Notes: generated by a model not told the origin, from the letters alone. A stretch of DNA of 64,000 bases from Streptomyces sp. NBC_00582 (GCF_036345155.1 NZ_CP107772.1:620001-684000); one strand, 5' to 3'. Positions 26,503 through 34,809 are shown, counted from the first letter of the stretch. Numbers and translations: made by a program.

Positions 26503-27102
26503 ATGTCCCACCCCGGCCGGCCCACCGTCGCCATCGCCTTTCATTCGGGCTACGGGCACACAGCCGTCATCGCCGAAGCCGTGGCGCGTGGTGCCACGGC
26601 TGCCGGCGCCGAGGTCGTCTCGATCTCCGTCGACACCATCACCGACGAGCAGTGGGCACAGCTGGACGCCGCCGACGCGATCATCTTCGGTGCCGCGACG
26701 TACATGGGCACCGCCTCCGCGGCCTTCCACACCTTCGCCCAGGCCAGCAGCAAGCGCTGGTTCCCGCACGCCTGGGTGGACAAGCTCGCCGCGGGCTTCA
26801 CCAACTCCGGGGCGAAGAGCGGCGACAAGTCCTCCACCCTGGGGTACTTCGCCACTCTGGCCGCCCAGCACGGCATGCACTGGATCAGCCTGGGTCTGCT
26901 GCCGGGATGGGACTCCACCAAGGGCAGCGAGGACGACATCAACCGGCTGGGCTTCTTCCTGGGCGCCGGCGCGCAGAGCCCGACCGACGCCGGCCCCGAG
27001 GCTGTCCACCCGTCGGACATCGCCACCGCGGAGCACCTCGGTGCGCGTGTCGCGCGGCAGGCCGCGATCTTCCGCGCCGGGCTGGCCGCCCTCGCCGCCT
27101 GA
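26503..27102 (+). CDS. Flavodoxin-fold NAD(P)H:quinone oxidoreductase (WrbA-like)
   Basis: 199 residues. FMN-binding loop near the N-terminus: IAFHSGYGHTAVIAEAVARG, followed by ADAIIFGAATYMGTASAAFHTF and a GFTNSGAKSGDKSSTLGYF loop, as in WrbA-type two-electron quinone reductases. The ATG at 26503 is preceded by AGGAG; an upstream ATG at 26482 lies before that ribosome binding site and is rejected. Reduces quinones to quinols, avoiding semiquinone radicals. Confidence 0.87.
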   Translation: MSHPGRPTVAIAFHSGYGHTAVIAEAVARGATAAGAEVVSISVDTITDEQWAQLDAADAIIFGAATYMGTASAAFHTFAQASSKRWFPHAWVDKLAAGFTNSGAKSGDKSSTLGYFATLAAQHGMHWISLGLLPGWDSTKGSEDDINRLGFFLGAGAQSPTDAGPEAVHPSDIATAEHLGARVARQAAIFRAGLAALAA

Positions 27103-27150
27103 TCACAGGACCCTTTTTCCGCTTCACCCACCCCCCGCAAGGAGTACGCC

Positions 27151-27543
27151 ATGTCCGATTCCGCGAGCCTCGCCCTCATCCGCCGGGTCTACGAGTCCCG
27201 GATGGCCCCCGAGGTCACCAAGGAGGTGATGGCTGCGGACTTCGTCTGGGACATCACCCCCGGCTTCCCGAACAGCGGTGTCTACCACGGCTGGGACAGC
27301 GTGGCCACGGACTTCTTCGGCAAGACCATGCCGAACTACGAGTCCTTCGGCGCGGTGCCCGAGGAGTTCTTCGCGGACGACGAGGGCCATGTCTTCGTCT
27401 ACGGCCACTACCACGCCGAGACGAGGACCGGGAACACCGCCGACGTGCGGTTCCTGCACCTGTGGACCGTCCGCGACGGCCAGGCCGTACGCATGCGACA
27501 GATCGCCGACAGCCACGTCCTCCAGGAAGCCCTCAAGGGCTGA
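27151..27543 (+). CDS. SnoaL-like/NTF2-fold protein
   Basis: 130 residues of the NTF2-like fold: ALIRRVYESRM ... FVWDITPGFPNSGVYHGWDSVATDFFGK ... FVYGHYHAETRTG ... FLHLWTVRDGQAVRMRQIADS. Members are small isomerases, cyclases or carrier proteins; catalytic residues cannot be assigned. AAGGAG lies seven bases before the ATG. Part of the run from 25557 to 28283. Confidence 0.85.
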   Translation: MSDSASLALIRRVYESRMAPEVTKEVMAADFVWDITPGFPNSGVYHGWDSVATDFFGKTMPNYESFGAVPEEFFADDEGHVFVYGHYHAETRTGNTADVRFLHLWTVRDGQAVRMRQIADSHVLQEALKG

Positions 27544-27584
27544 CCGTCCCCCGCTCAGACCTCCCCTCTTTCAGGAGCTCCCCC

Positions 27585-28283
27585 ATGGCGAAGATCCTCT
27601 TCGTGATCACCGCGTCCGACCACTGGACGCTGGCCGACGGAACCCGCCAGCCCGCCGGTTTCTGGGCCGAGGAGGCCCTCGGCCCCTACCAGGTCTTCAA
27701 GGAGGCCGGATACGACATCGCGGCGGCGACCCCCGGCGGTGTGCCACCGACCGCGGACGCGCTCAGCCTCACCGCGGAGTTCAACGGAGGCGAGGAAGGC
27801 GCCGAGCGCATGCGCACCGCACTGCGGGAGGCCACCGAGCTGGCGCACCCGATGCGCATCGAGGACGTCGAGATCGACGACTACGTGGCCGTCTTCTACC
27901 CCGGCGGCTGGGGTCCGATGGAGGACCTGCCCGACAACGCCGCCTCCGGCCGGCTGCTCACCGACTGGCTCGCCTCCGGCAAGCCGGTCTCCCTCGTCTG
28001 CCACGGCCCCGCGGCCCTGCTGGCCACCATCGGCCCCGACGGCACGTCCCCCTTCTCCGGCTACCGCATGACCGGCCTGTCCAACGCCGAGGAGAAGCAG
28101 AACGGTCTCGCGGACCGCGCGAAGTGGCTGCTGCAGGACCGTCTCGTGGGCGACCTCAAGGCCGACTACCGCGAGGCCGACCCGTTCACCCCGCACGTCC
28201 AGGTCGACCGCACCCTCTACACCGGCCAGAACCCGTACTCGGCCGTCCCCCTCGCGCAGGAGCTGGTCAAGGCGCTGGGCTGA
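27585..28283 (+). CDS. DJ-1/PfpI superfamily type 1 glutamine amidotransferase-like protein
   Basis: 232 residues resembling Hsp31-type proteins (glyoxalase III/deglycase or chaperone). The nucleophile is C139 in SLVCHGPAALL, with Glu in FWAEEALGPYQVF (E29/E30) completing the usual Glu/Cys pair. AGGAG precedes the ATG. It ends the run before a strong terminator-like palindrome. A second homologue, under a different regulator, is at 39447-40133. Confidence 0.88.
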   Translation: MAKILFVITASDHWTLADGTRQPAGFWAEEALGPYQVFKEAGYDIAAATPGGVPPTADALSLTAEFNGGEEGAERMRTALREATELAHPMRIEDVEIDDYVAVFYPGGWGPMEDLPDNAASGRLLTDWLASGKPVSLVCHGPAALLATIGPDGTSPFSGYRMTGLSNAEEKQNGLADRAKWLLQDRLVGDLKADYREADPFTPHVQVDRTLYTGQNPYSAVPLAQELVKALG

Positions 28284-28302
28284 CGATCCGGAAACGCCTC
28301 CG

Positions 28303-28340
28303 CCGGTGGCCCGGTGCGCGATCGCGCACCGGGCCACCGG
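28303..28340. terminator. Perfect 38-bp palindrome, likely bidirectional terminator
   Basis: The two 19-base arms are exactly complementary (CCGGTGGCCCGGTGCGCGA and its reverse complement), centred at 28321/28322. It begins 19 bp after the DJ-1 stop and ends 28 bp before the regulator's operator, so it should insulate the two units. No U-tract follows, as is common in Streptomyces. Confidence 0.75.
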
Positions 28341-28368
28341 CCGTCGCCGCCCACTGGCCGGTCAGCCA

Positions 28369-28389
28369 GGGGAGGAATCCGTACCCCCC
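28369..28389 (+). promoter_or_regulatory. G4/C4-bounded operator motif, copy B
   Basis: GGGGAGGAATCCGTACCCCC plus one further C, ending exactly 33 nt before the ATG of the XRE regulator at 28423. The same sequence in the same orientation and at the same distance is found before the paralogue at 32940 (copy F), which argues strongly for an autoregulatory site. Confidence 0.7.
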
Positions 28390-28422
28390 ACAAGATGCCG
28401 CGTCTGTGCCAGGCTGAAGGTC

Positions 28423-29292
28423 ATGAACCGCAACCCGCATCTGAACGATCTGGGTGAGTTCCTCAAGGCGCGTCGTGCTGAGCTCACCCCCTCCGACGTC
28501 GGTCTCCGCGGCGGGCCACGGCGGCGTGTGAAGGGGCTGCGCCGTGAGGAGGTGGCACTCCTCGCCGCGATCAGCACCGAGTACTACACGCGGATCGAAC
28601 AGGGCCGGCTCCAGGCCTCGGCTCCCCTGCTCGACGAGATCGCCCATGTGCTGCGACTCAACGACGACCAGCGGGCCTATCTCTTCGACCTCGCGGCGAA
28701 GGAGAGGGTGCGCCCGTCCGCGTACCGCGAGCGCCAGCAGGTGGACCCGCAGTTGCAGCGCATGCTGGACGACCTCAGCGCCTCCCCTGCCTTCGTCATC
28801 GGCCGGTACACCGACATCCTCGGCTGGAACCAGCTCGCCGCCGCCCTGTGGACCGACTTCGGGCGCTATCCCGAGCCGGAGCGTGTGTTCGTCCGGCTGC
28901 TGTTCACCGAGCCCTGGATGCGGGAGCTGTACGTCGACTGGGAGGAGGTGACCCGGCTGGCCATCGCGCAACTACGTATGGAGAGCGCGCGCTATCCCGA
29001 CGACCAGCCGCTCACCGCGCTGGTCGAGGAGCTCTCCGCCCGTGACGCGCAGTTCCGGCAGTGGTGGACCGAACACGACGTCGCGATGCGAGGCAAGGGC
29101 GTCAAAAAGCTACGGCACCCGGTGGTGGGCGAGCTGACCCTCGACTGGAACACGCTCACCTGCGGCACCGACCCCGACCAGCACATCATCGTGTGGAACG
29201 CCGAACCCGGCAGCGCGTCCCACGACGGGCTGCGCCTCCTCGCCTCCTGGGCCGCCGACCAGAGGACGACGGCGTCCGACGCGGCGACCTGA
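28423..29292 (+). CDS. XRE regulator with MmyB-like ligand-binding domain (paralogue 1)
   Basis: 289 residues. N-terminal HTH (about 8-75): LGEFLKARRAELTPSDVGL ... VKGLRREEVALLAAISTEYYTRIEQGR. The C-terminal MmyB/MltR-like domain (about 100-275) has SPAFVIGRYTDILGWNQLAAAL, the QFRQWWTEHDV segment and HPVVGELTLDWNTL, a fold reported to bind fatty-acid-like ligands. Probable repressor or activator of the neighbouring redox genes and of itself through copies B-D of the motif. Very similar to the proteins at 31147-32028 and 32071-32940. Confidence 0.9.
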   Translation: MNRNPHLNDLGEFLKARRAELTPSDVGLRGGPRRRVKGLRREEVALLAAISTEYYTRIEQGRLQASAPLLDEIAHVLRLNDDQRAYLFDLAAKERVRPSAYRERQQVDPQLQRMLDDLSASPAFVIGRYTDILGWNQLAAALWTDFGRYPEPERVFVRLLFTEPWMRELYVDWEEVTRLAIAQLRMESARYPDDQPLTALVEELSARDAQFRQWWTEHDVAMRGKGVKKLRHPVVGELTLDWNTLTCGTDPDQHIIVWNAEPGSASHDGLRLLASWAADQRTTASDAAT

Positions 29293-29306
29293 GCGCTGTC
29301 ACCCAT

Positions 29307-29328
29307 GGGGGGAAGGATGCGTCCCCCC
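29307..29328. promoter_or_regulatory. G6/C6 palindromic motif, copy C
   Basis: Seven-base perfect arms GGGGGGA and TCCCCCC around eight bases (AGGATGCG), 15 bp after the regulator's stop and about 100 bp before the quinone oxidoreductase start. It shares the GGAT core with the other copies. Confidence 0.55.
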
Positions 29329-29339
29329 TGTGGCCGTAT

Positions 29340-29359
29340 CCCCACCAGGATTCCTCCCC
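29340..29359 (-). promoter_or_regulatory. Operator motif, copy D
   Basis: On the minus strand GGGGAGGAATCCTGGTGGGG: the first twelve bases are identical to copy B, but the distal half is GGGG rather than CCCC. It lies 71 bp before the quinone oxidoreductase ATG at 29431, next to copy C. Confidence 0.55.
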
Positions 29360-29430
29360 TTTTCCGGGCGTACCCGAGACGGAAAAGTCGAACACCTCGA
29401 CGACCCATGTCAGACAACGAGGTGCTTCGC

Positions 29431-30363
29431 ATGAAGGCTGTAGGTTTCACGGAATTCGGTGGGCCGGAGGTGCTCCAGGTTCTTGAGCTGCCTGCCCCGG
29501 ATGCCGGTCCGGGAGAGGTACGCATCCAGGTGCGCGCCGCGACCGTCAACGCGGTCGACGCCCTCCAGCGCAGGGGACCCGCCCGGTCTCCGGACGCCCG
29601 GCCGCCGTTCGTTCCCGGCATGGAGGCCGCCGGTGTCGTCGACCAGATCGGGGCGGGTACAGACACGGACCTGCGCGTCGGTGACCAGGTGATCGCGATC
29701 GTGCTGGCAGACGGCTCCCACGGCGCCTACGCCGAGCACGTCGTGGTCCCGGTGGAGTCCGTGGTGCGCGCACCCCACGGCGCGAGCGACGTGCAGGCCG
29801 CGACCCTGCCGATGAACGGTCTCACCGCCCGTCTGGCGCTGGACACGCTCGGCCTGGCGGCCGGGCAGACCCTGGCGATCACCGGAGCGGCCGGCGCGGT
29901 GGGCGGTTACGCCGTCCAGCTGGCCAAGGCGGACGGGCTGCGGGTGGTGGCCGACGCCTCCGAGCAGGACGAGGCCCTGGTCAAGGAACTCGGCGCCGAC
30001 ATCGTCCTGCGGCGCGGCGCCGAATACCCCGATCGAGTACGAACAGAGGTCCCGGAAGGCGTCGACGGACTCCTCGACGGCGCCTCACTCGGCGCTCTGA
30101 CCGCCCGGGCGGTACGTGACGGGGGCCGGGTGGTCACTCTGCTCGGCTACGACGGTCCCAGTGAACGCGGCATCCTCTACCAGCCGATCGTCGTGTTCCG
30201 CTACGCCCGGGAGCGGGCCAGGCTCGACCGGCTGCGGCAGCAGGTGGAGGACGGCCTGATCACGCTTCGGGTCGCCAGGACGTTCCCGGCGGAACAGGCC
30301 GCCGAGGCACACCGGCTCCTCGCCGCGGGAGGTGTGCGTGGCCGGCTGGTCCTGACGTTCTGA
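29431..30363 (+). CDS. NADP-dependent quinone oxidoreductase (zeta-crystallin type)
   Basis: 310 residues. Medium-chain reductase without zinc ligands: GroES-like domain (FTEFGGPEVLQVLELPAPDAGPGEVRIQVRAATVNAVDAL), NADPH loop ITGAAGAVGGYAVQLAK and LLGYDGPSERG. Reduces quinones or enones with NADPH. The ATG at 29431 follows CGAGG by eight bases and matches the family start MKAVGF; an upstream ATG at 29407 is less likely. Flanked upstream by motif copies C and D. Confidence 0.88.
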   Translation: MKAVGFTEFGGPEVLQVLELPAPDAGPGEVRIQVRAATVNAVDALQRRGPARSPDARPPFVPGMEAAGVVDQIGAGTDTDLRVGDQVIAIVLADGSHGAYAEHVVVPVESVVRAPHGASDVQAATLPMNGLTARLALDTLGLAAGQTLAITGAAGAVGGYAVQLAKADGLRVVADASEQDEALVKELGADIVLRRGAEYPDRVRTEVPEGVDGLLDGASLGALTARAVRDGGRVVTLLGYDGPSERGILYQPIVVFRYARERARLDRLRQQVEDGLITLRVARTFPAEQAAEAHRLLAAGGVRGRLVLTF

Positions 30364-31102
30364 TCGGCTCGGCGCTGTGCGGCCTGGCGCAGAGCATGTC
30401 CCAGCTGATCGGCTTCCGTACGCTGCGGGGTCTCGGCGGCGGCCTGATGATCCTGTCGGCGACACCGGATCGACTACCTCGGCACGCTCCTGATCGCGTC
30501 CGTCGCCACCTGTCTGATCCTGGTGACCTCGCTCGGCGGCAGGACCGGGGGGTGGACGTCGACCCCACTGACAGGGACCGCAGCACTGGCCGTCGTACTG
30601 CTTGTGTCGTTCCTCCTCGCCGAGCGCCGTGCCGCCGAACCGGTGCTTTCGCCGAAGCTGGTCCGGATCCGGGCGCACCGGATACGCGCGGCGGCCGGCC
30701 GCGACCCCTTGAGGAGCCACGCCGACCTGCTGCCCGCGTCCAGTTGGCGGTTGCTGCGGGCCTTGCGACCGAAGCGGTCGCTGTCGCCGGCGCGTCTCGC
30801 CGAGTACGGCCAGGTGCCGCTGCCGGTGATCCAGGATGCCTTGGATGAGATCGAGCAGCGCCGTCTGGCCACCCGCGCGTGCAGGGACCTGCTCCTCACG
30901 GACGCGGGGGGGGCGAGGCCGCGGCGAAGCTCTCGGCCGCCCGTCAGGATTCCTTCGCCGAACTGCTCGGCGACTGGTGGGGACCCGACCGGCCGACGGA
31001 CCTGGTCGAACCGGTCGACGAGTTGTCGGCGCAGTTGTCGGGCTCCGATCGGGATCGACCGCACATCCCGGCGCCCCGGAGGGACCGCGTCCGTCGCGCA
31101 TG
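30364..31102 (+). pseudogene. Collapsed DHA2-type MFS drug exporter with C-terminal winged-helix tail
   Basis: Separate blocks of one protein are recognisable: IGSALCGLAQSMSQLIGF and RTLRGLGGGLMILSA (membrane segments 2-3), YLGTLLIASVATCLILVTSLGG with AERRAAEPVLSPKL (segments 6-7 region), and a C-terminal MarR-like tail (SLSPARLAEY ... DALDEIEQRRLATRA ... LLGDWWGPDRPTDLVEPVDEL). Most of the transporter, including its start, is deleted and the frame changes several times. It follows the quinone oxidoreductase without a gap. Confidence 0.75.
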
Positions 31103-31146
31103 ATCCCGGGAGCCGTGCGCCCTGCCCGGACCGGACGCGGGAGTCC

Positions 31147-32028
31147 TCAGGCCGCCGCATCCTCTGCGGGCTGTTCCGGGTCCGCGGTCCACGACGCCAG
31201 GAGCAGAAGCCCGTCGTGCGACGGGGTCCCGGGTTCGGCGGTGGCGATCAGCAGCTTCTGCGCGGGGTCGGCGGCGCAGGTCAGGATGTCCCAGTCCAGG
31301 GTGAGGTCACCGACGACCGGGTGGCGCAGCCGCGTCGTACCCATCCGCAGGCCGTTCATCTGGCGGCCGGCCCACCACTGCCGGAAATCGGCGTCGGCCA
31401 CCGACAACTCTCCGACGAGTGCGGCAATCCGGGGGTCGCCGGGGTACCGCGCGGCCTCCAGGCGCAGATGGGTCACGCAGGTCCGGGCATGGGTCCGCCA
31501 GTCGAGGCAGAGCTTCCGGAAGGCGGGGTCGGTGAACATCAGCCGCGCGTAGTTGCGCTTCTTCGCGGGGACCTTGTCGAAGTCGGTGAGCAGAGCAACT
31601 GCCGGAGGGTTCCAGGCGAGGATGTCCAGGTGCCGGCCGATGACGAGTGCGGGGCTCGTGGCCAGCTCGTCCAGAAGGCGTCTGAGCTGCGGGTGAGCCT
31701 TCTGCGTCGGCCGACGGCCTGATCCGCAGGCGCCTCCAGCCAGCTCGAACAGGTGGTCCCGCTGGTGATCGGACAGGTGCAGGACGCGGGCGAGCGTGGC
31801 GAGCACCGTCCTCGGCACGGGGGCGCGTCCCTGTTCCAGCCGCGCGTAGGCGTGGGTGCTGATCCCCACGAGGTGGGCGACCTCCTCACGGCGCAGCCCG
31901 GGCACGCGCCGGAGCGTCCCGGACTCGGGCAGACCGACGGTGCGCGGACCGAGTTGGGCCCGGCACTCCTTGAGGAATTCCCCCAGTTCAGTAAAACGCG
32001 CTTCGGTGCACATAGCAGCGAGTGTCAC
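31147..32028 (-). CDS. XRE regulator with MmyB-like ligand-binding domain (paralogue 2)
   Basis: 293 residues. HTH at about 14-80 (FTELGEFLKECRAQLGPRTVGL ... VPGLRREEVAHLVGISTHAYARLEQGR), MmyB-like domain from about 108 (SPALVIGRHLDILAWNPPAVALLTDF ... FRQWWAGRQMNG ... HPVVGDLTLDWDIL). More divergent than paralogues 1 and 3: the HTH recognition region reads STHAYARLEQ instead of STEYYTRIEQ/STDYYTRLEQ. Lies 42 bp downstream of paralogue 3 with motif copy E in the gap. Confidence 0.9.
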   Translation of the reverse strand: MTLAAMCTEARFTELGEFLKECRAQLGPRTVGLPESGTLRRVPGLRREEVAHLVGISTHAYARLEQGRAPVPRTVLATLARVLHLSDHQRDHLFELAGGACGSGRRPTQKAHPQLRRLLDELATSPALVIGRHLDILAWNPPAVALLTDFDKVPAKKRNYARLMFTDPAFRKLCLDWRTHARTCVTHLRLEAARYPGDPRIAALVGELSVADADFRQWWAGRQMNGLRMGTTRLRHPVVGDLTLDWDILTCAADPAQKLLIATAEPGTPSHDGLLLLASWTADPEQPAEDAAA

Positions 32029-32048
32029 AGTATTCAGTCGAAATGTAA

Positions 32049-32067
32049 GGGGGAGATTTTCCTCCCC
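32049..32067 (-). promoter_or_regulatory. Operator motif, copy E
   Basis: Minus strand GGGGAGGAAAATCTCCCCC, palindromic ends, occupying the 42-bp gap between two regulator genes, 20 bp before the ATG at 32028. Its first nine bases match copies B and D. Confidence 0.6.
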
Positions 32068-32070
32068 GGC

Positions 32071-32940
32071 TCAGCTGGCCCGCCCGGCCGGGGGTCCACC
32101 GGGCCGGCCGGTGGCCCGCGAGGCGAGGGCGCGCAGCCCGTCGTACGACGGCGTGCCCGGCTGAGCGGTCCAGACGATGAGTTCCTGATCGGGATCGCTG
32201 CCGCAGATGAGGGTGTCCCAGTCCAGGACGAGGTCGCCCACGAGGGGGTGGTGGAACCGCTTGACGCCCTGCCTGCGTGACGGCGCTCGACGGCTTGCCC
32301 ACCATTGACCGAAGTCCCTGTCCTCCATGGAGAGTTCACCGACCAGGCTGATCAACTGCGGATCCTCGGGGTGTGTGGCGGCCTCTCTGCGCAGATGGGA
32401 CACGCAGTCACGGGCGACGGCCCGCCAGTCCGCGTAGAGCGTCCGCATGGTGGGATCGGTGAAGAGGATACGGACGCAGTTCCGCCTGCTTTCCGGCACC
32501 TTCGCGAAATCGGTGAACAGGGCGACGGCGAGCGCATTCCACGCCAGGATGTCCATACGGCGGCCGATCACCACGCCGGGACTCGCGGTGAGATCGTCGA
32601 GCAGGCGGCGCAGCTGCGGGTGGGCCTTCTGCGCGGCCGGCCGGCGGTGTCGTGCCCGTTGCCGGCCGACCAGCTCGAACAGGTGGTCACGCTGGTGGTC
32701 GGACAGGTGCAGGACATGGGCGAGCGAGGCCAGCACCGACGCGGACGGTTGAATGCGGCCCTGTTCCAGCCGCGTGTAGTAGTCGGTGCTGATGGCGGCG
32801 AGCAGGGCGACCTCCTCCCTGCGCAGGCCGGGCACCCGTCGGCCGCCGGTGTCGGGCAGACCGACGGTGCGCGGGTTCAACTCGGCTCTCCGCGCCTTGA
32901 GGAATTCTCCTAGTTCGTTCGGTTGCGGGTCGCCGGTCAT
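32071..32940 (-). CDS. XRE regulator with MmyB-like ligand-binding domain (paralogue 3)
   Basis: 289 residues. HTH (NELGEFLKARRAELNPRTVGL ... VPGLRREEVALLAAISTDYYTRLEQGR) followed by the MmyB-like domain (SPGVVIGRRMDILAWNALAVALFTDF ... FGQWWASRRAP ... HPLVGDLVLDWDTLICG). Closest to paralogue 1 in the HTH. Divergent from the CMD gene at 33160, with copies F and G between them, so it probably controls that gene and itself. Confidence 0.9.
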   Translation of the reverse strand: MTGDPQPNELGEFLKARRAELNPRTVGLPDTGGRRVPGLRREEVALLAAISTDYYTRLEQGRIQPSASVLASLAHVLHLSDHQRDHLFELVGRQRARHRRPAAQKAHPQLRRLLDDLTASPGVVIGRRMDILAWNALAVALFTDFAKVPESRRNCVRILFTDPTMRTLYADWRAVARDCVSHLRREAATHPEDPQLISLVGELSMEDRDFGQWWASRRAPSRRQGVKRFHHPLVGDLVLDWDTLICGSDPDQELIVWTAQPGTPSYDGLRALASRATGRPGGPPAGRAS

Positions 32941-32973
32941 GACGCCAGTGTGGCATCATCCGGCCGCCGCGAA

Positions 32974-32993
32974 GGGGGTAAGGATTTCTCCCC
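32974..32993 (-). promoter_or_regulatory. Operator motif, copy F
   Basis: Minus strand GGGGAGAAATCCTTACCCCC, ending 33 nt before the ATG at 32940. It is in the same orientation and at the same distance from its gene as copy B. Confidence 0.7.
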
Positions 32994-33006
32994 TGGATAA
33001 GCAGTT

Positions 33007-33026
33007 CCCCGGATGGAATTCTCCCC
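33007..33026 (-). promoter_or_regulatory. Operator motif, copy G
   Basis: Minus strand GGGGAGAATTCCATCCGGGG; it shares the GGGGAGAA start and a TCC core with copy F, 33 bp further from paralogue 3. Like copy D its distal half is GGGG. Probably serves the divergent CMD gene (ATG 33160). Confidence 0.5.
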
Positions 33027-33159
33027 TTTGCGGGCCCTCGGGGAACTGACAAAGTCGGTGCCGTGTCGGGCTGCCGGGATGGTGAGCGACCCGGAATCCA
33101 GAATTTCACCGGTGACCCACACACTCCCCCCACTCGAATCCACGCAGGAGCACCCCCTC

Positions 33160-33491
33160 ATGTCCGAACGGAAGAAATTCGCCCCGCCGGCCATCCAGGA
33201 GTTCGCCCCCAAGCTCGCGGAGCTGACCGACACCGTCCTCTTCGGCGACATCTGGGAGCGCCCGGGCCTCTCCCCGCGCGACCGCAGCCTCGTCACCGTC
33301 ACCGCGCTGGCCTCCCTGTACCGGGCCGACCAGCTCGGCTTCCACCTGGGCAAGGCCCGGAGAACGGTGTCACCGAGGACGAGCTGATCGAGGTCATCAC
33401 CCATCTGGCCTTCTACGCCGGGTGGCCCAACGCCATGACCGCGATGACACAGCTCAAGGAGATCGCGGAGAAGGCAGAGCAGTCGGGCTGA
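33160..33491 (+). pseudogene. Carboxymuconolactone decarboxylase (CMD) family gene with a frameshift
   Basis: The first frame reads MSERKKFAPPAIQEFAPKLA ... RDRSLVTVTALASLYRADQLGFHLGKA; the second resumes ENGVTEDELIEVITHLAFYAGWPNAMTAMTQL to a normal end. Inserting one T after GGCAAGGCCC (33358) restores a full-length 110-residue CMD protein, so the break is a single-base deletion or sequencing error. A good CAGGAG precedes the ATG. The AhpD-like Cys pair is not evident, as in many CMD proteins of this short type. Confidence 0.8.
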
Positions 33492-33550
33492 CGCCTGAGG
33501 GACGCCCGCACCTGACGGCACGACAGACACGAAGAGAGCTGGGAAGCACC

Positions 33551-34567
33551 TTGCGAGCAACCATCATTCACGCGCCGGGGGACGTCCGGGTGGAGAACGC
33601 CCCCGAGCCGACCATCACGGCTCCGACGGACGCGGTCATCCGCACCGTCGCCGCCTGCGTGTGCGGCTCCGACCTGTGGAGCTACCGAGGCGTCCTGCCG
33701 GTCGCCGAACCGTGGCCGATCGGCCACGAGTACGTCGGCGTCGTCGAGGAGGTCGGCAGCGAGGTCTCGACCGTCAGGCCGGGACAGTTCGTCATCGGTT
33801 CCTTCGTGGCCTCCGACAACACCTGCCCCAACTGCCGTGCCGGGTACCAGACTTCCTGCCTGCACGCGCAACAGGTGAACGGCGCCCAGTCCGAGTACGT
33901 CCGCATCCCTCTCGCCGACGGCACGCTGGTCGCCACCCCGGAGCAGCCGGACGAGGAGCTGATCCCGAGCCTGCTGACCCTGTCCGACGTCATGGGCACC
34001 GGCTGGTACGCCGCCCGAGCGGCCGAGGTCCGACCCGGTTCGACGGCCGTGGTCGTCGGTGACGGCGCGGTCGGCCTGTCCGGGGTCATCGCCGCGAAGG
34101 AGCTGGGCGCCGAGCGGATCATCGCCATGAGCCGGCACGAGTCCCGGCAGAAGCTGGCCCTGGAGTTCGGCGCCACCGACATCGTCACCGAGCGGGGCGA
34201 GGAAGGCGTCGCCCGCGTCAAGGAGCTGACCAACGGCGTCGGCGCCGACTCGGTCCTCGAGTGCGTCGGCACGCAGGAGTCGATGCACCAGGGCCTGCAC
34301 TCCGCGCGTCCGGGGGGCAACGTCGGCTTCGTCGGCTTCCCCCACGGCACGCGGATCGACGGCCAGGAGCTCTTCTTCTCCCACGTCGGCCTGCGCGGCG
34401 GCCCCGCTCCGGTGCGCGCCTACCTGCCCGATCTGATCGACCGCGTCTTCGACGGCCGTATCGACCCGGGCAAGGTCTTCGACCTCACCCTGCCCCTGGA
34501 CGAGGTGGCCGAGGGCTACAAGGCCATGGACGAGCGCCGCGCCATCAAGACGCTGCTGCGTCCGTGA
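33551..34567 (+). CDS. Zinc-dependent alcohol dehydrogenase
   Basis: 338 residues. Catalytic-zinc site CVCGSDLW and IGHEYVGVV, structural Cys cluster with CPNCRAGYQTSC (a reduced set), and Rossmann loop VVGDGAVGLSGVIAAKELGA. The start is TTG at 33551 (LRATIIHAPGDVRVE, where homologues have MRATIIHAP) with GGGAAG upstream. Lies 59 bp after the CMD gene, probably in one unit controlled from copies F/G. Confidence 0.87.
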   Translation: MRATIIHAPGDVRVENAPEPTITAPTDAVIRTVAACVCGSDLWSYRGVLPVAEPWPIGHEYVGVVEEVGSEVSTVRPGQFVIGSFVASDNTCPNCRAGYQTSCLHAQQVNGAQSEYVRIPLADGTLVATPEQPDEELIPSLLTLSDVMGTGWYAARAAEVRPGSTAVVVGDGAVGLSGVIAAKELGAERIIAMSRHESRQKLALEFGATDIVTERGEEGVARVKELTNGVGADSVLECVGTQESMHQGLHSARPGGNVGFVGFPHGTRIDGQELFFSHVGLRGGPAPVRAYLPDLIDRVFDGRIDPGKVFDLTLPLDEVAEGYKAMDERRAIKTLLRP

Positions 34568-34578
34568 TCGTGGCTCCC

Positions 34579-34740
34579 ATGACCGTCTGGACAGGCGTCA
34601 CCTTCGCCGAGGTGCCGGACCCGGGGACCAACGACCGCGTGGACACGGCGTACCGGAGCGAGTACGGCCGTTTCGGCGGTGCTCGCGTCGATCCCAGGGC
34701 AGCCGCGCGTGCCACGACGCTGCGGCTGCTGCCCGGATGA
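34579..34740 (+). pseudogene. C-terminal fragment of a DUF2255-like protein
   Basis: 53 residues, VTFAEVPDPGTNDRVDTAYRSEYGRFGGARVDP ... ATTLRLLPG, match the end of DUF2255 proteins as I remember them; the N-terminal two thirds are absent and replaced by the alcohol dehydrogenase stop 11 bp upstream. The ATG is probably not a real start. Confidence 0.55.
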
Positions 34741-34809
34741 CCAGGAAGATCCCCGTCGAACCCGCCGAGCCGTCACCGCCGGCCGGCCCCGCCCCGGAGT
34801 AAGTAAGTC

